Of a stretch of DNA of 64,000 nt, positions 15,548-22,060 are shown piece after piece; within the stretch, counting starts at the first letter, position 1, and each line of letters starts with the position of its first letter. The position numbers were made by a program, and so were the translations under genes. The stretch is from Bacillota bacterium (GTDB lineage Bacteria > Bacillota > Sulfobacillia > Sulfobacillales > Sulfobacillaceae). The notes below the pieces were generated by a model that did not search any database, had not been told where the DNA came from, and worked only from the letters and a program-made list of their open reading frames with translations. The DNA lies in the NCBI GenBank assembly GCA_023511625.1, contig JAIMBD010000006.1, positions 56,525 to 120,524 on the forward strand, given 5' to 3'.

Positions 15548-15777
15548 GCCCCCCTGAAGTTGAGGAAACGGGCTCGCAAGCAGGGGGGTTCCTACCAAGC
15601 GGCCTGGCCTTGGGTACGTCAAGGGAAGATGCCGGGTTCCTTCGAACCAATGCCCGCCGGCACGACGCCAGTCCGGGAGGGAGAGGCCAGCACCGAGACC
15701 GTGGTCTTGTATGCCCGCATTTCCGGCGCCGACCAGAAAGAAGCTAAGGAAGCTAAGAAAGCCACGGTCGCTTAATG
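15548..15777 (+). pseudogene. Truncated IS607-type serine recombinase (TnpA) remnant
   Basis: The frame reading LKLRKRARKQGGSYQAAW, WVRQGKMPGSFE, MPAGTTPVRE, STETVVLYARISGADQKE matches the start of IS607-family TnpA. In that family a MerR-like HTH with a pattern like MKLSEYAKKxGVSYKTAWRW is followed by a TVVLYARVSSxDQK resolvase core carrying the catalytic Ser. Here the HTH has lost conserved residues and the frame ends in KEAKEAKKATVA and a stop right after the start of the resolvase domain; there is no proper ATG/GTG. This is a dead fragment of a mobile element and evidence of past insertion at this site. Confidence 0.72.
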
Positions 15778-16518
15778 TATTAATGTAGCTTAAGGCGCTA
15801 AAGAAGATTTGAACCAGAAAATCGCCCCACTGCTTGACCCATCGGCGCCAACTAGGAATGGACCCACCACTGAGCAGTGTCACCCTTGCCTCCCCCCGCT
15901 CGCCCCGCGAGGCGAGCGGGGACACCGGGGCCCAGCCTGCTCGTTTCTTTTCCCGCTTGCGCTCCCTACGGATGTTCACCACATAACGTTAGGGGAATCC
16001 GGCTGTCGCGCACCGCGCTCGCGATGACGGGGGTCCCCCAAGACGGCTTCCGTTCCACAAACCCTGGGTTGGACGTCGAGAGGATGCTCCCGCGTTCATT
16101 GCGGGTGCCCATGCGCGCATACCGTGCCGGCGCCGCCGTGAGTTCGGCCGGCGCAACCCAGAGGGCCAGAGCCTCAGCGGCGTAGGGAGTGACGCCCAAC
16201 CGTCGCCACTACGCCAGGACTCGGGTCCGCTTACCCCGCCGCGCTGCATGCACCCGGCCCGCGCGGTTGTCGGAGGCCGGCAACAGTCACCCCGCAGGGC
16301 CTCCCGCAACCGCTGCTCGGGGCTGGAAAACTCCTCATACCCCCCACAAGTTAAGACGGGCGCTGACATGAACTCCCACTTTGCGGGCCATGCGCCTGCG
16401 CAGGCCATGTTCCACCCCAGGTTGCTAGTTCATCGCAGTCGGCCGCGCTGTGAGTCCCCGTACTGCGGCGTCGGTCCGAATCTGATAGGGTCAGTCGGAT
16501 AGGGTTTTGCGCATGAAT
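15778..16518. other. Non-coding or decayed DNA next to the IS607 remnant
   Basis: Long frames on both strands cover each other without motifs. An inverted repeat, GCTCGCC...GGCGAGC, occurs near 15898-15918. The region might contain a decayed tnpB partner of the IS607 element, but I could not find the TnpB zinc motif or RuvC blocks. Confidence 0.35.
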
Positions 16519-16620
16519 TTACAATGTAAGTATGGTGCAAGGGTAGGACAAGGCCAAACAGGAGGCCAACCTCCTGTAAAGGCCATAATCTGCGCGCCGT
16601 TGCCCAACCTCCCGTGCCAT
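16519..16620 (-). CDS. Possible 33-residue peptide with a good ribosome binding site
   Basis: An ATG at 16620 with AAGGAGG 9 nt upstream opens 33 codons (start MAREVGQRRADYGLYRRLAS, Leu/Cys-rich end) and stops at 16519. A perfect hairpin (16558-16577) lies inside the frame. It could be a leader peptide, the broken start of a lost gene, or chance. No family is recognised. Confidence 0.3.
   Translation of the reverse strand: MAREVGQRRADYGLYRRLASCLALSYPCTILTL
16558..16577. repeat. Perfect 8-bp stem-loop ACAGGAGG-CCAA-CCTCCTGT
   Basis: An inverted repeat with a 4-nt loop. Both strands carry an AGGAGG-like sequence, and on the minus strand TTTGG follows the stem. It could expose or hide a Shine-Dalgarno sequence. 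Confidence 0.5.
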
Positions 16621-17004
16621 TTGCGCGCACCTCCTTCGCACTCGCAACCTCTCTACGGAATGCAACGCCGGTTGTCAGCAGTTCGTTACGGCGGGCCGAC
16701 ATCCGACGCGCTGCGCGCGAACACCTTGGCATGCGGGAAGGGCCATCGCGCAGGCCACCATTCGGTCGACCCAGAGCGTCCCGACCGAACAGGAACAGTC
16801 CACTGGGATGCCGATTCCACCGTACGCCTCGCAGGCATCCTGCCTTTCCCCCTCACCTGGCAAGACGCGGTGCGCCCCCAGTCTTGCCGCGTAAAGGCTC
16901 GGGTTCCCAACCGGGGCGGTTGTGCGGGGTTCCGCACCGCCTGCGCCGCCAAACCCGTCGCCCGGGTCCGCCACCACTGCCCCTGCGCGGAGGTGCGGCG
17001 GCGT
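16621..17004. other. No recognisable gene
   Basis: 384 bp with only short conflicting frames and no motif; probably decayed sequence of the island. Confidence 0.4.
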
Positions 17005-17460
17005 TTATTGAGGAGTGGGATGAAGCTTTGACGGAGGGATCCTCAGGGCCTTGGCCAGTTGAGACCAGAACTGCGGCGTAGTCCGACGGGGTCGCTGACC
17101 AGAGGTGAGGACTGCCGTCTGACACCCATTGGCGTCGACTACGGCGGTGAGCTCCACGCGCCCCTTCTGCGCGAACGCCAATCGGTATCGCACCCCAAAA
17201 TCCGCGGGGCAGTTATAAACGCCTGCAGGCATGTCGGGGAGTGTGCGCACCGTCTGGTACAACCTTCGCACAAGGTCAGGGTTTGTGACGCGAACGGTGG
17301 CCAGGGGCGGAATGTGGTCGCCCGCCAGTCCACCCGTTCGGCTAATGCTCACGGAGGTCGGCGCTTCGCTCCCGGCTATATTGACGACACCTGACGCCAG
17401 AACGGCTGTTGCAACAAGCACGAGAACTCCTACCCAGGCTTTCCCACCTATGCCAACCAT
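17005..17460 (-). CDS. Exported protein of unknown function
   Basis: 151 residues. A hydrophobic N-terminal segment (residues about 8-27, WVGVLVLVATAVLASGVV) is a signal anchor or signal peptide. The rest looks like a small secreted domain: VSISRTGGLAG, ATVRVTNPDLVRRLYQTVRTLP, GVYNCPADFGVRYRLAF, and a second Cys in DANGCQTAVL, with FWSQLAKALR near the end. The pattern (RTGG..., CPADFGVxYxLxF...GC) recalls uncharacterised exported proteins of GC-rich Gram-positives. The ATG at 17460 has GGGAGGG 4 nt upstream, so this is probably a live gene inside an otherwise decayed island. Function unknown. Confidence 0.65.
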   Translation of the reverse strand: MVGIGGKAWVGVLVLVATAVLASGVVNIAGSEAPTSVSISRTGGLAGDHIPPLATVRVTNPDLVRRLYQTVRTLPDMPAGVYNCPADFGVRYRLAFAQKGRVELTAVVDANGCQTAVLTSGQRPRRTTPQFWSQLAKALRIPPSKLHPTPQ

Positions 17461-18695
17461 CAAGCCCTCCCTCTCCCTCGCCACGATCCCGGGCCTGAAG
17501 CCCCATCTCTCAGAAGCAACGGAAGCTGTGGCATGACTCTCTGCCATGTTAACGGTACCCAGCAGAACCTGGTAACCAGCAAGAACTTCTGGGAGATGTG
17601 AACCGGCTCCGGGCTTGACTTTGATATGAAGGGCGCAAAAACGGTGTGGTCCTGCGGATTCCACGACGCTGTGGCACTACCGAGAGGCAATGCTGGGCGG
17701 GTCGGCCGCTGGTCTTGGCGTCCCCCCGCAGCGCCAACAGAGCGCGGGGATAGCCGATCGCGCGGAAAGCCATCCCGATAGCCGTCGAAGATCCCGCGCT
17801 CGAGCTCCGCCCAACTGCCGCCAACCCATCCACCCCGCGCTGGAGGGGGGTGGAGGTCCAGCATAGCCCACCGGGGTGCCCTGACCGCAGGCAGCCACCC
17901 CTACGCCCCGCTGACTTGGGGGATCGGCCAAGCGGTGGACCCCATCGCGAAGAGGGCTTCCACGGCCCGGGATGCCCTGGGGCGGCTTGCACGAGGTATG
18001 GGATTTGACGCCCGCATACAGGGCACTGCTATCTACAGATGATGCGCAAAGAATCATTTCCCAAGACATCGCAACGACATCCCACAGGTCACCACCGGGT
18101 GGGTGGGGCGCCCAAGGCGCATCCCTACGCCCTTTTTCGCGCCCCACTTCCCACTACTCGGACTTTCCAATCGGAAGGTCGTCTTGAGGTCCACATGAAG
18201 CCAGGGTATTGGGTGCTTGGCTCCCGGCGCCCGCGCCCTGGCGCGACCCGGGGCCATTCCCTTGCTCCCTGCCTGCGGAGGCTCCCCGCCGACCCATGAG
18301 GCGGCAAACCATAGTACGCTCTCGCCCACCCGAGCACGACCGTTTCCTGAATTCTCCCCGTTCGCCCCTTAGCCCCCTTCCCGTTCAGGGCCTTGAGGAT
18401 ACCTGGTACCAGGCCGCGGCCCCCACGTGCATTGCGGACATCTCGCCACGGAGCCTAGGTGGTCGCGTAGGACCGCTCATAAGACCCACCGGTTGCCGCC
18501 GGGTCACTTGGGAAGCGGGCCGAATTCCCTGAGGGTCTATTCCGGCCTGAAAATTCCCCCGGCCAACACCGCATCCGGCGGGAACCGAACGCCCCCTGAA
18601 AAAACGCGAAGCCAGCCCCCTCCCTGACCGGCTTTTGGGCAACCCCGGTCCAGGACCGCGTCGGGGCGACCGTTCTTACAAGGCAGCGAACAATC
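17461..18695. other. 1.2 kb without a supportable gene
   Basis: Frames exist on both strands, including a plus-strand frame 17972-18187 with a protein-like stretch (HEVWDLTPAYRALLSTDDAQ) and a minus-strand frame 18385-18642. None has a good start site or a recognisable domain, and adjacent frames look equally plausible. I read it as degraded insert DNA. It directly follows the end of divIC, so no divIC terminator with a T-tract is visible. Confidence 0.4.
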
Positions 18696-19004
18696 TCAGG
18701 GCCCGACGGGCGATGCCGGCGCTTCTAGCCCTGCCACGGCCGGAAACGGGCGTTGTCCGGCAAGCATGGGCTTGAGTTTTTGCGGGTTTTGCATCAGGTG
18801 AATGTCTTGCTGGAGTTGCTGGGTCTCGGCCTGGACCGCTGCGATCTGGCGCGTCACCTGCTGTTCCATCTGCCAAAGCCGCCACAGGTGCCACAGGGAG
18901 TCGCCGCTCCAAAACCCGAAGTAGCCCAGCGTCAAGACCAGGGCCACCTTGCGCCACCGAATCCGCCGCCCCCGACGCCGCGGTTCTCCATCGGCCCGGA
19001 TCAT
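18696..19004 (-). CDS. divIC: Septum formation initiator DivIC/FtsB family
   Basis: A 102-residue bitopic protein. A basic N-terminus (RRRGRRIRWRK) precedes one membrane helix (residues about 20-42) and then a coiled coil rich in Gln (WQMEQQVTRQIAAVQAE, TQQLQQDIHLMQNPQ). This is the layout of DivIC/FtsB, which links FtsL to the divisome core. The conserved NPQKLKPM stands where family members read NPExIExxAR. Position after yabQ is the Bacillus order. Its ATG overlaps the stop of the HTH gene upstream (ATGA), so expression follows that gene. The C-terminus is short and Ala/Pro-rich. Confidence 0.85.
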   Translation of the reverse strand: MIRADGEPRRRGRRIRWRKVALVLTLGYFGFWSGDSLWHLWRLWQMEQQVTRQIAAVQAETQQLQQDIHLMQNPQKLKPMLAGQRPFPAVAGLEAPASPVGP

Positions 19005-19246
19005 GCGTCTTCGTCCCCGTCCACGGGCTCTTCCACCCCGCCCAGCACACCCAGCGGATCGCCCGGGATGACCAATACCACCTGGTACCCTTTGGCCTTG
19101 GCGCGGTTGTACAGGGTGGCGACGGTTGCCGGAGCCAAACCGAGCCGTTTGGCCACGGTCTCATTGTTGAGCCCGGTCTCCTTCAAGGCCACCACCTGTC
19201 GCTCGCGCAAGGACAACTTTTCCAGGCCGCGTATCTCGAGCTGCAT
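19001..19246 (-). CDS. Small HTH protein (LuxR/sigma region 4-like) coupled to divIC
   Basis: 81 residues. The core LSLRERQVVALKETGLNNETVAKRLGLAPATVATLYNRAKAKGYQVVLVI is a helix-turn-helix of the LuxR/sigma-70 region 4 type, with an acidic C-terminal tail. No effector domain is present. An ATG at 19246 is chosen, though no Shine-Dalgarno is clear; a GTG at 19270 would add eight residues. The gene lies between yabQ and divIC, where B. subtilis has none, and directly downstream of a palindromic operator and promoter. It is probably an autoregulated repressor or activator controlling divIC; the regulator role is inferred. Confidence 0.7.
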   Translation of the reverse strand: MQLEIRGLEKLSLRERQVVALKETGLNNETVAKRLGLAPATVATLYNRAKAKGYQVVLVIPGDPLGVLGGVEEPVDGDEDA

Positions 19247-19251
19247 CCCGG

Positions 19252-19260
19252 TTATCCACA
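19252..19260 (+). promoter_or_regulatory. Perfect DnaA box TTATCCACA
   Basis: A consensus 9-mer located between the palindrome and the start of the HTH gene. It could link divIC expression to DnaA and replication timing. A single box is not an origin. Confidence 0.5.
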
Positions 19261-19276
19261 ACCTGTGCACAGAATG

Positions 19277-19304
19277 TGTACAAAATCAGTACGGATTTTG
19301 TACA
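19277..19304. promoter_or_regulatory. Palindromic operator TGTACAAAATC-N6-GATTTTGTACA
   Basis: A perfect 11-bp inverted repeat with a 6-bp spacer, AT-rich in a GC-rich context, lying just downstream of a candidate -10 and upstream of the HTH-divIC genes. It has the right size for a dimeric HTH protein. Confidence 0.65.
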
Positions 19305-19314
19305 GGGTGAGTAC

Positions 19315-19320
19315 ATTATA
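19315..19320 (-). promoter_or_regulatory. Candidate -10 (TATAAT) of the HTH-divIC operon
   Basis: A perfect TATAAT on the minus strand, without a consensus -35; the position fits a start about 10 bp before the palindrome. An activator may be needed. Confidence 0.5.
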
Positions 19321-19327
19321 CAAAGAA

Positions 19328-19354
19328 CCCGAGGGGGCAGGGCGACCCCTCGGG
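19328..19354. terminator. Terminator between yabQ and the HTH gene
   Basis: A perfect 9-bp stem, CCCGAGGGG/CCCCTCGGG. On the plus strand AATTATTTTTT follows; on the minus strand (the yabQ direction) TTCTTTG follows. It is likely bidirectional. Confidence 0.6.
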
Positions 19355-19368
19355 AATTATTTTTTCGG

Positions 19369-19812
19369 TCATTCCGAGGCAGCAGGCGGCGGAGCCGGCG
19401 GTGGAGGCCACCAGCGGCGCCACCAGCCTCGCCAACGGGAATGGGCGGCCCGAGATGCCACCCACCGCGTCGCCGGTCGGGATACCCGGCGAGCCCATCG
19501 GCGCTGCCAGCGAAAGAGGCGCAGGGTCACGGGGAAGGCCCACGGCGCCCCTAAACGCAGCCAAATCGCCACGCCGACCCCCATCCACCAAAGGGCCCAC
19601 CCGCGTACGGCCCCCCATACCGTCCACAGCAACACCGCCGTGACCCAGGCGATGGCCAAGACGGCCCCCACCGCGTCACCCAACCACGCCTGCCATCGGC
19701 GCCACCGCCATCCTTGGCGCCACGCCTCATAGAGGGTGGTTGCAGCCCCTAGAACCAAGCCGGCCAAAATCCATTCGGCGATAGCAGTCAGCGCGGCACG
19801 GGGCAACACCAA
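19369..19812 (-). CDS. yabQ: Spore cortex biosynthesis protein YabQ
   Basis: A 147-residue membrane protein with three to four hydrophobic segments, the first (AIAEWILAGLVLGAATTLYEAWRQ) matching the YabQ N-terminal pattern, where a helix is followed by a D/E-R-containing loop. The C-terminus is strongly basic and Trp-rich, ending PPPPAPPPAASE. YabQ is needed for spore cortex formation in Bacillus and is a mother-cell membrane protein. The GTG at 19812 has GGAGG upstream; yabP lies 3 bp before it in the same operon. Sequence similarity is weak, so the call relies on topology plus the yabP-yabQ-divIC order. Confidence 0.78.
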   Translation of the reverse strand: MVLPRAALTAIAEWILAGLVLGAATTLYEAWRQGWRWRRWQAWLGDAVGAVLAIAWVTAVLLWTVWGAVRGWALWWMGVGVAIWLRLGAPWAFPVTLRLFRWQRRWARRVSRPATRWVASRAAHSRWRGWWRRWWPPPPAPPPAASE

Positions 19813-19815
19813 CGG

Positions 19816-20085
19816 CTACCTCCAAAAGCCGCGCAGCGGCTTCTGCTTCTCGCCGCCCTTGCGCGGCTGCGTGTAGGTCATGCCGTCCACGGTACCCGCG
19901 GCACTGAAATGGCCCTTTTCTAAATCCAACTGGTGGATGCGGAGGTCGTGACCGCGAATGACCAAGCGGCCAAGACGCGTGACTAAAACGATGCTGTCGT
20001 CGTCGAAGCTGTCGACGTGCTCCACTCCGTCGATCTCCAGCCACTTGCGGTCGGTCAGGCGCACGGCGTGCTGTTCGGCGTCCAT
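19816..20085 (-). CDS. yabP: Sporulation protein YabP
   Basis: An 89-residue protein of the YabP/YqfC family: VRLTDRKWLEIDGVEHVDSFDDDSIVLVTRLGRLVIRGHDLRIHQLDLEKGH is the whole family core. It is a sporulation protein of unknown biochemistry made in the mother cell. The second ATG (20085) is taken as start because AGAGGG then lies 6 nt upstream. Followed after 3 bp by yabQ. The C-terminus is basic (PRKGGEKQKPLRGFWR). Confidence 0.92.
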   Translation of the reverse strand: MDAEQHAVRLTDRKWLEIDGVEHVDSFDDDSIVLVTRLGRLVIRGHDLRIHQLDLEKGHFSAAGTVDGMTYTQPRKGGEKQKPLRGFWR

Positions 20086-20119
20086 TGCCATCCCTCTTTC
20101 GGGCGGAGAGATGGTATTG

Positions 20120-20431
20120 CTATATGCCCCGATTTTCCGAGTTAGACGTGGGCATGGACCCGCCTTCCACCACGCGATACATCTGGACGGCTTGGCTGGC
20201 CTGGCGCGGTTCTATCACCGACTGCACCACCACCGCCAAAACGCCCGCGTTGCCGGGCCGCTGGATCTCGATGCGGTCCCCTGGCTTGACCTCGGTGCCC
20301 GCTTTCGCCACCTTGCCGTTGACGCGGATCCACCCGGCGTCGCACGCCGCCTTGGCCAGGGTCCGGCGCTTGATGAGGCGGCTTGACTTGAGGAACTTAT
20401 CCAGGCGCAATCCTTTCCCCCTTTTCGCCAC
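20120..20431 (-). CDS. rqcP: S4-domain RNA-binding protein (YabO/RqcP, Hsp15 family)
   Basis: 103 residues. The S4 domain [48 protein letters not shown] is typical of HslR/RqcP. In B. subtilis RqcP (YabO) binds the 50S-peptidyl-tRNA complex and, with RqcH, adds alanine tails in ribosome quality control. The GTG at 20431 is the first start before the domain; the open frame continues upstream through a short tandem repeat that is unlikely to be coding. Same order as Bacillus (mazG-yabO-yabP). Confidence 0.88.
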   Translation of the reverse strand: MAKRGKGLRLDKFLKSSRLIKRRTLAKAACDAGWIRVNGKVAKAGTEVKPGDRIEIQRPGNAGVLAVVVQSVIEPRQASQAVQMYRVVEGGSMPTSNSENRGI

Positions 20432-20504
20432 ACGCCCTTCTTCCCCACGCCCATAAGACGCAGAGCCGCCTCGGCCCTGCTCGCCTTCCCCGCATTCTCC
20501 CCTT

Positions 20505-20559
20505 TGGAAGGCAGATGGAAGGCAGATGGAAGACAGATGGAAGACAGATGGAAGGCAGA
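20505..20559. repeat. Five tandem copies of an 11-bp repeat
   Basis: The unit TGGAAGGCAGA/TGGAAGACAGA starts at 20505, 20516, 20527, 20538 and 20549. It lies in the gap between the HU gene and the S4-protein gene (20432-20651), which holds no other feature. Confidence 0.85.
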
Positions 20560-20651
20560 CGTCGGCCGATTGCGGCTTGCTGCCGGGGCCGCGGGCCCCG
20601 AAATGCAAATGCCAGGTTCCTCCTGGAACCTGGCCAGCACGGCGGCCTCCC

Positions 20652-20927
20652 TTACTTCGCCACCGACTCCTTCAAGGCCTTCCCCGCCTTGAACGCGGGC
20701 ACCCGGCTCGGAGAAATCTCTAGTGTGGCTCCCGTCCGGGGATTGCGACCGGTCCGGGCAGCGCGTTCCCGCACTTCGAAGGTGCCGAATCCGACCAGGG
20801 ATACCTTATCGCCCTTGACCAAGGCGTTCTCGATCGCTTCCACCACCGCGTTGACCGCCCGCTCGGCATCTTTCTTGCTCATACCTGAACGCTCGGCCAC
20901 ATCGGCAACCAGCTCGGCCTTATTCAA
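20652..20927 (-). CDS. hup: HU family DNA-binding protein
   Basis: A 91-residue histone-like protein with the complete HU pattern: [52 protein letters not shown], and [13 protein letters not shown]. It binds and bends DNA as a dimer. The start is TTG at 20927 with GAGGGAGGG 6 nt upstream. In B. subtilis hbs lies elsewhere, but HU next to mazG/yabO is seen in many clostridial-type genomes. Found between mazG and yabO here. Confidence 0.95.
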   Translation of the reverse strand: MNKAELVADVAERSGMSKKDAERAVNAVVEAIENALVKGDKVSLVGFGTFEVRERAARTGRNPRTGATLEISPSRVPAFKAGKALKESVAK

Positions 20928-21027
20928 GCTACACCCTCCCTCTCGGATCTGATTTCCGCCAGCCCCAAGCGCTATGGGCAACAGGCTGGCAGATGCGACC
21001 TTTCCCGACCTGATATTCGCCAAGAAA

Positions 21028-21051
21028 CGAGGAAATCCTTTTTTTACCTCG
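21028..21051 (-). terminator. Possible terminator at the end of mazG
   Basis: CGAGG/CCTCG (21028-21032, 21047-21051) with an A-rich loop, followed on the minus strand by TTTCTT; it overlaps the mazG stop. Confidence 0.35.
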
Positions 21052-21910
21052 CTTTCGGCGGGTTCAGCTCGGCACTTCGGGAGACGCCGGGGCGGTCTTT
21101 GTGGGCCACCGCTTGCCACAAAGCCCATTCGGCGTCGCGGCCCCAGGCCGCGCCTGCAGCCGCCACGGCCCATCCAGCATCTCCCAAAATTTCCTCTAGC
21201 TTGTCCGGGTCCTGGCCCCGATATACCTCGAGCAGGGCTCGAACCCGTTGATACACCTCACTTTGCGGCGCAATCCCGCGCCGGCTGGCACGCTTCGCCC
21301 ACACGAGGGCCGGCAGCACCCATTCAGCCTGGGGAGGCCGTCGTCCTTCGCGGTGCTTCTGGGCCTCCCATTGGGCCATGACGGTGTCGGGATCTTCTCG
21401 CTGCCCTTCCTCCGGGCTAAACACGTGCGGATGGCGGCGGATCAGTTTGGTGACCTGGCGCAGGACCACGGCGTCAAAGCGTCGGGGGTCTTCCATCACG
21501 CTGTGGAAGGCTACCTGCAACAAGACATCGCCGAGTTCGTCCCAGAATCCCTCCCAATCCTGGGCGATCAAGGCCGCCGCTGCCTCGTACGCCTCGTCCA
21601 ACAAAAAGCGCAGCAAGGAAGTGTGGGTCTGCTGGCGGTCCCACGGGCAACCGTCTTCGCCCAGAAGGCGCGCCATCACTGTCAACAGCGGGCCAGCCGC
21701 GACCGGGATCCCGGGTAGGCGGACCCGCTCCCCGGCCGAAAGCCCCGACGCCAGCACCGACTGCCACGCGACCGGGCTCCAACCGTCGCCGCCATCCACG
21801 GCCACCATGCTATCCGCAGGGAACAGCGGTCCGAACAGTGCCTGCAAGGCCTCCGCCGAACACGGGCCTGCCACCTCGAAGGCGTCTTCCCCCTCGAAAT
21901 CCCTCAGCAC
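21044..21910 (-). CDS. mazG: MazG nucleoside triphosphate pyrophosphohydrolase (YabN C-terminal part)
   Basis: 288 residues. The MazG domain covers the middle: [29 protein letters not shown], then [17 protein letters not shown] with the EExxD-type metal ligands, and [11 protein letters not shown]. It hydrolyses (d)NTPs to NMPs, cleaning the nucleotide pool. YabN of Bacillus has an N-terminal SAM-methylase-like domain; here only about 80 unrelated residues precede MazG, so the methylase domain is absent. The GTG at 21910 is used; AAGGAGG is too far (21 nt), and a CTG at 21922 with AAGGAGG 9 nt upstream fits better and would add LPTW. Confidence 0.88.
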   Translation of the reverse strand: MLRDFEGEDAFEVAGPCSAEALQALFGPLFPADSMVAVDGGDGWSPVAWQSVLASGLSAGERVRLPGIPVAAGPLLTVMARLLGEDGCPWDRQQTHTSLLRFLLDEAYEAAAALIAQDWEGFWDELGDVLLQVAFHSVMEDPRRFDAVVLRQVTKLIRRHPHVFSPEEGQREDPDTVMAQWEAQKHREGRRPPQAEWVLPALVWAKRASRRGIAPQSEVYQRVRALLEVYRGQDPDKLEEILGDAGWAVAAAGAAWGRDAEWALWQAVAHKDRPGVSRSAELNPPKAR

Positions 21911-22060
21911 CCAGGTGGGCAGCGTCCGTCACCTCCTTGCGGGTCTCCCCGCCTTGAAACCTGCCACCCTATACCTTAGGCCTTCCCCCGGCCGGCGGCA
22001 AGGGCAGTCCCAGGGATGCCCCAGCCCCCGCGCCCCCATGGCTTCGAGGAGCAGCGAGCA

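Noticed and set aside
15545..15982. 145-codon minus-strand frame across the IS607 remnant
   Set aside because: No start site, no motif, and it lies opposite the better supported recombinase fragment.
15778..16500. tnpB gene or CRISPR-like guide next to the IS607 fragment
   Set aside because: A C-terminal tail resembling those of some TnpB proteins was suspected, but no RuvC or zinc motif could be found.
19252..19260. Replication origin
   Set aside because: Only one perfect DnaA box, no cluster, no dnaA or dnaN and no unwinding region; treated as a regulatory box.
20505..20559. CRISPR array
   Set aside because: The repeats are 11 bp, contiguous and without spacers; this is a simple tandem repeat.
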